The position numbers were made by a program, and so were the translations under genes. Below, in pieces: positions 1-7,500 of a stretch of 14,680 bases of DNA. Source of the stretch: Phoronis pallida. Taxonomy: Eukaryota > Phoronida > Phoronidae. Below the pieces are notes generated by a model. That model saw only the letters and a list, made by a program, of their open reading frames with translations, searched no databases and had not been told where the DNA came from. The first letter of the stretch is position 1, and each line of letters opens with the position of its first letter. The stretch is from positions 1 through 14,680 of the forward strand of contig JAOXYC010057787.1 of assembly GCA_028565715.1 (NCBI GenBank), given 5' to 3'.

Positions 1-1435
1 TCATGTTCCAGTTCAGTTTGTTTAAGGCTAAACAGTCAGATTTACTTAATAAAAATGTTTCAAACACTTTTGTGTTTCCAACTGTAAATAAAATCTGTTT
101 CCTAAAGCTATAATTGTGTGTAATTAAACAATTAAGTAATTAAACAATTTGGTTTTGTAATAATTACTTGCCATAGATAATATACTGCTGGGACCAAGCT
201 TGTTCAGATGTTTAATACATTTTTTTGTTGAATTATAAAATTGATGAAACCATAGTAGTGCATACGTTTATGTTGCATTGCCTAAGGAAGTGTAAAATAT
301 GCACAATATGTTGCACTGTTTACAATTGATAAAGGAAATAAGATGCTTTGCAGTAATTGTTGCATCACATTTTGCATAGAGCCATTGAGATTAGAAAAAA
401 TGACTATCATGTATACCATTTGTTTTAAACAGTTAATCCTGAACAGATTGTATAATAGGAGTGATATAATATATTATCATTCTTCTTTTTATAGACATTA
501 TTATGTATTATAAATAAACTGTTTTATATGATATATAAATCATTTGTTATATTTTTCTTGGGTATCATTACACATACATTAATTACCCCACTTTACTAAC
601 AATACAAAGCAAAAATACTCTCATATCACAGGCATGCACAGTCCCAATTATTTGTCATCAGAATGAGGCTTGCCTTCGGAAAACCAAATCATTTGCTGAG
701 GAAAGCAGGAGTCACATTTCATTGCACATTAACACGCCTAAATTGCATTGTTCTGCACGACAAACCACACTTTCGATTCAAAATGTGTATTGCTTGGCAT
801 TGTAGGCCTACCAATAATGCATCCTGATGCGTTCTTGATTGTACACTGTAACATCTCTGAACACTAAAAAATATGAAAACAAGTTTTAGATCAAGAAACA
901 TAGCACTGGTCTTAGGACATTTTTTGTGTGACATTAGAAGCACTCGTGCGCGACTCCGTCCCACTTCTTTCAAATGATTTTGATCGGTGGTAAATTTTAA
1001 CCATGAAAGAAAGATGCAGGTATGTGACTATAAAACTAAATAGATTCGTTCGACTGGTACATGACAGACTGCAGTTGGCTTCCTGTTACTTCTCAGTGAA
1101 GCCATAGGCTACAATATATAAATGCATTCGTATGTTAAAAACACACCAATGATTGCGCTAACTTTTGATCACTTTCTGGGAAAAACACAATTTAGTTTGG
1201 ACAGGTGCCTGAATTGAAACTTGGAATCAAAATTGAAATGTAGAGCCAAGTTTGTTTTTAAAAGAAAATTTACTTTTCCTTGAAAGTATACTGAAAGAAC
1301 AGTGTATATGAAATGTAAAGATCCCTGAAAGATACGAAATCCCGACTGCAGTAAGAATATTTACCGATAGGTGTCGACACATTCTATACGTTACAACGAG
1401 ACAGGCGAGCTGAGGTAATTCTCTCCATTTTTGCC
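1..1435. other. 5' flanking region of PIH1D1, no supported gene
   Basis: This AT-rich stretch has no convincing coding frame. AATAAA hexamers occur near 47, 86 and 513, so the first ~520 bases could be the 3' untranslated end of a plus-strand gene lying to the left, but nothing proves it. The PIH1D1 promoter and 5' UTR should lie in about 900-1435. I see no clear TATA box close to the start codon. A short direct repeat (taattaaacaa-like) lies near 120-150. Confidence 0.4.
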
Positions 1436-1504
1436 ATGGAAACTTTGGATGTCCCAGAACTTTCTGCCGAAGAACAGACTATTTATCAAAATTTGCTGCT
1501 TCAG
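1436..1504 (+). CDS. PIH1D1: PIH1D1 coding exon 1 (residues 1-23)
   Basis: The exon begins METLDVPELS and ends at CAG before donor GTAGTA, in phase 0. It encodes an acidic leader ahead of the PIH1 domain. The 1.9-kb intron that follows hosts a separate zinc-finger gene. Confidence 0.85.
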
Positions 1505-4500
1505 GTAGTAGAATAATACATCAAAATGGCTTTACAAGGTCTGATGACTCTGGTTGCCCAAATCTGCTCATTTTAATTCATTGGATTAGCCGTAATCTTC
1601 AAACAATTGCAGACATTTTTCCGATTTCAGGTCCAAATCTGCAAATCGGCAAACAAACGACAATTGTTCATTCATCATTGGAATGTTTTAAACTCATAGC
1701 TTCTTGCCTTTTGTCCACATTTTGTCTCATTCATTCAACATAGCCCAAGCTGTTAATGATTAACAGTTTAACACTTTTCATTCATAAACACACTTGATCT
1801 CATTCAAAAAGTTATCACAAGCGAATACATCCAAGGTGTTAACCACTATTAACAGTTAAATACTAATAAATAGTTAACCCAGCTTCTTGCCTTTTACCCA
1901 CTCATTCATAGACCCCAAGCTGTTAAAGATTAATAGTTTAACACTTTAAATTGATAAACATCATTTGATCTTATTCAAAAAGTTCACAAGCAAAACACTA
2001 GCACAAGGTGTTAAAAACTCACACCTTAACTAATTCTTGTCTTTTGTTTAAATCCTAATGCTGCATTTAAAAGATCTTATTCACATGGGATTATAAGCAT
2101 GGATTACCTGGTTGGTATGGGCCAAACAATCCCAAGCTGTTAAAACATGTGTGAAATACAGTTAAGGGTATAAAAAGTCCATGACTAGAGGATTCCAATT
2201 CAGTATTAAAAGTGATTCCAATCAGCTATGTCTCAAGAAGTATATCCATGTGTTGTTTGCCACAAAGAGGTTCGAACCAAGCAGCATGCCCTGAAATGTG
2301 ATATTTGCAGTAGATGGCAACATCGTGTTAACTGCAGCCCTCACATTTCTCTTGTACTGTACAGGACCATGGTCAGAGGTGAATTTGACGATTTATCATT
2401 TTTCTGTCGTGACTGTACTGCATCTTCGCCTGATCATGAAATGTCCGACAATGACAAGATGGACCAAACCAGTGACTCTAACACCAGTGTAGCATCTTCC
2501 ACTCATGAAATGTCTGACATTGACGAGACCCACCAAATCGGCGTAGCAATCAACAAGCCAATCTTAGAAGAAGATACCATGCATAAGGATGACACACTAC
2601 CCGAAATGCTAACGACTAAATTCGGCGTTACATTCAAGGTAGTCAAATCCCGTACTAAGCGTGGTAACGCAATGCTTGTTGACAATATGGGTTATACATA
2701 TACAAAGAAAGCCACAACATACTGGCGGTGCTCAGCAAGACGCAAGATAATGTTCTTCTCGCTTTGCAAGGCTACTGTCACACAACGTGGAAGTGTCTTC
2801 ACTGAAGGATCAACCGACCATACTCACCCACCATTCATTTCTTATGAAGTATGGAAGGATTTATTTATGGACAGTAATTGACTTTAAATGTGACTAAAGA
2901 TGTATAATATAATGAGTTGTTAAATGCATTGTATCAAATGATTTGATGTCTTTGTGTAAATATTGTTTATAATAGATACCTGAAGTTTATATATTGTGTT
3001 TTTGTATAGCTTTGACAATAGCTTGCATTTAAACTCTTAAACATTGACAATTAAGAATAATTGATTCTTGAAATACATTTCAATCCATTTCTTTTACATA
3101 ACTTGATCTTTTTTCATTGCCAATTATCGTAACCAACTTCATTTAAAAAAAAAACTAACCTAATAAAATACCCATTCACACTTTATACTAATATAGCTAC
3201 CAAACATATATCCCAAATAAAATTCATCAATATAAGACACAACACCATGCAATATAGTCTTACCTTTTTATTTTAATATAATAATGATAATAATACCCAG
3301 TGCTACGTAGCGCTTTTTTATACAAAGTGCTTTACAATTCTTAATATCATCATAAACTTCAAAAGAAAACCTACAAATTCAATTTGTTTGATTTTATCCA
3401 TTTTCATTAATTTCACAATATCTTCCAGGCCTCTCAACAGCAGCAGTCAGCTTCACAACAACAACAGAATGTCATCACATGTATACCAAGACCAGGTATT
3501 ATAAGTTGTGTGAATGACCCACAGAACACCTGAACGTTCGTCGTTTCTTTCCTGTTATTACTGTGGCCAAAAACCCAGATCATGAACCTGAACAAAAGAA
3601 ATGTTCAAACCTTTGGATAAAAAATAACAAAATCACAACCAAATGCATTGTGTTTGATCCTATTCATTGGAAGTTTTATAATGCTCAGGGTGTTATGAAT
3701 GCTATCCAAGCTAAATTTAAACAAGTAATTCAAATTAGAATTATAATTGAAAATTGAAATTAAATGATCAAGACATAGCTGTTCTATGTATTGTAATCTT
3801 TACATTACATTTCAGGTTTTTGCATCAAGACCAAAGACAAGAAAAAGGAAAAGGTGTTCTTGAATGCTTGCATGCATGAAAATGTAAGTACTTGAGCCTA
3901 CCATATACCTAGTGCGGCTCTCCGCGGCAATCACGCCAAGGCAACATTTGCCCTGAGTTTGTACCCCGCACACCTAGCACAATTGCCACGCAACGTTAAA
4001 TCTACAGATTTGTCAGCGCGAATGTTGCAGAAAAGGACCCCCGCACAGCTAGCGCGATTGCCGTGCGCCAATCGTGCTAGGTGTGCAGCAGGCTTTAGTT
4101 AACAACTTCAAGTATTTATATTCCATGGATTTCATTAAATAGCATTATCTCATCAGCCTTATTTCATAAAACGTTTCAACAAAGTTGAGTGGTCCAATAT
4201 ACTTTAGATAAGTATAATGAAAAATGAAGTGAATATTTTCAGGTTTATTTATATTTTATTGTTGTATTCTTAACACAAAATGCAAATTTCGTTTGTAGGT
4301 ACCTCTTCCAAAAGATATATCCGAGAAAGAACTTATGGAAGTATTGGAGTCTGAAGACCCATCAAGGTTCCGCCTTCCCATGAGTCTTGGGGAACCACAT
4401 GCTGAGATTGATAAAAGTTTGTTTCCTTGGAAAATTAAGATTGGGATTTCAATTTTGATCTTAAATTAGTGCTGTAAATTTTTGCCAGCACTCAATTATG

Positions 4501-7500
4501 AATTACTTTGCTGTAAAAGAATTTGGTATTGTTCAACTTTTATAGGCAGCATTGTAAATAAACTTGGAAGGTAACATTTAATCAAAAGAGTGGTATTTTC
4601 AATTTATACTGTAAAAACTTTGAATTATATTGCATTGTAAATCTTTTGCAGTAAAATCATTATTTAGACAGACAGTTAATTTTATAGCAAACATTTTTAA
4701 AGAAATAAATTTGAAAATACAGTAAAATTCGCAACTGAACTGAGAGAATTTTGACTAAAGTAGTGGAGATATTTCATTTTGGATTTACAAACTAGTGTAA
4801 AACATGTTTTAAAATTATATTTGTTTTTAGCCACAAATATAAGTTGAAGTCGAAGAACAAAATGATATCGCCAATGTCCATGGTATAACGTTCCCGATTT
4901 ATTCACAAATCCATCATCAGATGAGTAAATACGAAACATGTGGGAACGTTTCCTTTGTTCCTGTTGTAGCCATAGCATTTGTATTGAGCCAGCAAACAGT
5001 ACATATGAATTTTGATGTGACGTAGCTGTCTAGTCTTTTAAATTGTTCCTGTTTTTGTATTTACTCATCTGATGATTTTCAAAGGCGTAAGCCCTAGCTA
5101 CACTTTGCCTGCTTCATAGCATGTTCGCATCGTCAGCAGTCTACCTCCCGCCAGTTTTCGGGGCCGTAAAGACTGTAACTGGCTCAAGTTGGGAGGCGCC
5201 CCAGCAGAGGTGATCGGCCTCCACCTGCGGACTCCAGATGTTATCCATGCAAAGTGCACCCCGGGAGACAGTAGCAGGGAAGCATTGCAACTGTGGTTTT
5301 ACACCTGGCAGATGCCTCCTCTGGACTGCAGTCTACTGCCCCCCAACCAATCAACGTACGAACTGTTCAATTAAGATTATCAATTTGTCCACCGTTTGGA
5401 AACAAGTGAGCGTAATATCACCTTTATGATGTATTTGTGAATAAATCCAAAACGTTATTCCATTGACATTTGCTTTATCACTTTGTTCTTCAACTTCATC
5501 TTATATTTTTTTAAAACTTCATTTATTTAGGTGGTCAGGGCTGCACTGCCTATGATGTCCTTATACACCCAGACTTCATGGCTAAAGTACAGAACAGTGA
5601 TATATTTCTGGGATTCTTTATAACATGTGCATTGGAAGGACTGGAGAATAAATATGACATTGAGCTGGACAGAAGTAAGATTACAGTGATTTTATTCATT
5701 CATTATCTCTAATAACTATCTAAGTATCTTAAAGTGACCTCATATGGGGTTTGTGTCACAAAACAAACACTATTGTCTGTCAAAATCATCTGTATGAGCC
5801 GCTCAAACTATCAGTGCTCATATTTTTTTCTTAATAAACCAATATATATTAATTTTAGCTTCAATTGCCGGCTTAGACCTGCAAGCATAGTATTTCTCCA
5901 AATTGCAATCTTGGTATTCACAACTGCAGGGCAACTAAGACAGTGTGGCTTAATGGACAGTGCATTCCATTCAGGACTCTGGAGGACTTTTTGCCTTACG
6001 ACACAGAATACTGAGAAGTCTTGCCCTCATCAGCTCAGGGTTTTAGTTGTGTGAGAGTATGTGAATGAAATCCCAGAAACAAGGTTCATTGATTGCTTAA
6101 AATATTTAAGGACATTCTTGAATAAGTATGAAGCCATTTATTTGCTCAATTACTTTTAAATAATTTCATTGATTCAAATTTTCAGATTGGGTTATGTTGA
6201 AGAATCGTCGCTGTGTTGGTAAGCTACAAGAGCAGAACTTACGCTCCAAATCAAAACCATGGGTAGTTGACATGGACCCTAGGTATACACACTATGTTAT
6301 TCTTTACAACTAGAACATTAGTGGGCTTTTTCTGAAAAAGTCTTGAGAAGGTGGCTCATTTATGATCAATTACTGGTGGATTTTAACCAGTGCATTCATT
6401 TCAGTGTGGGTACAGCTTCACTGTATGTTTATCCAATCATGTTATAAAAGTTGGTTTAGTCAATTTGTGTTATTTGTTAATTTGTGCTCATGAAAAATGG
6501 TGAACTCTTAACCAATGTGATTTTGGTTCCATGCTTCTTAATGTGAAATTTTTTTGCTTGCCTGGAAAAGAGTATTTGAAATATATATCAAACAGATACA
6601 TATTTCAATCCATAGACATGCCTATTTGTTTTAAAAAAAAATTCATCAGTTGTTATCATTTTCAGCCAAAGAGGTGTTGGAAAGCCACTTATATCCGAAA
6701 TGACGGAATCAAAAGAAGATGAGCGACCAAAGTAGGTTTTCATTTTACATTAAAAGTTCAACAAGTTTTATCAATTATTTAGCTGTAAACAATGTTGGAG
6801 TACCAAAAGTATTATACTGAAGTTTACATTACCTTATGCACATTCAACAAGTATGCACACCACTTTAATGGAACTATTCATTTTAATACAAAACTTTTTA
6901 AATGAGTGCTAAAGACAGGTTGGTTTTTATGCGTCCACATATTTATATGTGATCGCATATTGTTGTCATCCCGGTGGTCATCGTTCGTCCGTTGTCCGTC
7001 GTCCACAATTGGTTTCCGTTGATTATTTCCATAACCGCTTGACCGATTTTGAAGAAATTTGGTACACATGTTCTGGGCGATAATGGGCCGGAACGAAAAG
7101 ATTTTCAGGTCGTGACCTTCACTTACGCTCCCCCTGGTGGCAAAAAAGAGCGGAAATCGCAGTAATTGGTTACCGTCGATTTTTCTCCTGAACTGCTCAA
7201 CGGATTTTGACGAAACTCTGTACACATGCTCTGAATGATGATTGGCCGGAATGAAAAGGTTTTCAGGACGACATGTCAACCCTTACTCCCTCTGTTGGCC
7301 AAATTTGTTGGTTAAAAATCATCGTAAATGGTTTCCGTCAATTTTCTCTGAAACCGCTCAAGCGATTTTGACGAAACTTGGTACACCTGCTCTAGTTGAT
7401 GATTGGCCGCCGCAGAATTTTTTTTCAGAACTTTAAGTCAACTTAAGCTCCCCCTGTTGGCCACATTTGTTCGTTAAAAATACATGTTAATGGTTTTTGT

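Noticed and set aside
719-973. 84-codon minus-strand frame upstream of PIH1D1
   Set aside because: No recognisable domain or splice context, and composition like the surrounding AT-rich non-coding DNA. The frame length is unremarkable.
2298-2685. Frames overlapping the zinc-finger gene on both strands
   Set aside because: They are shadows of the 2228-2881 frame, which alone has the ordered Cys/His ligands.
3563-3757. 64-codon plus-strand frame in PIH1D1 intron 2
   Set aside because: Lies wholly between well-supported exons, has no domain, and reading through it would break the family alignment.
4697-4978. 93-codon minus-strand frame in intron 4
   Set aside because: Overlaps the left inverted end of the foldback element and has no recognisable motif.
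5189-5429. Two overlapping ~62-codon frames in the GC-rich cargo
   Set aside because: GC-rich DNA keeps frames open by chance. Neither has a motif or splice support.
5734-6054. 106-codon frame in intron 5
   Set aside because: No recognisable domain; the first half is AT-rich intron. It is flanked by clean PIH1D1 exon boundaries that skip it.
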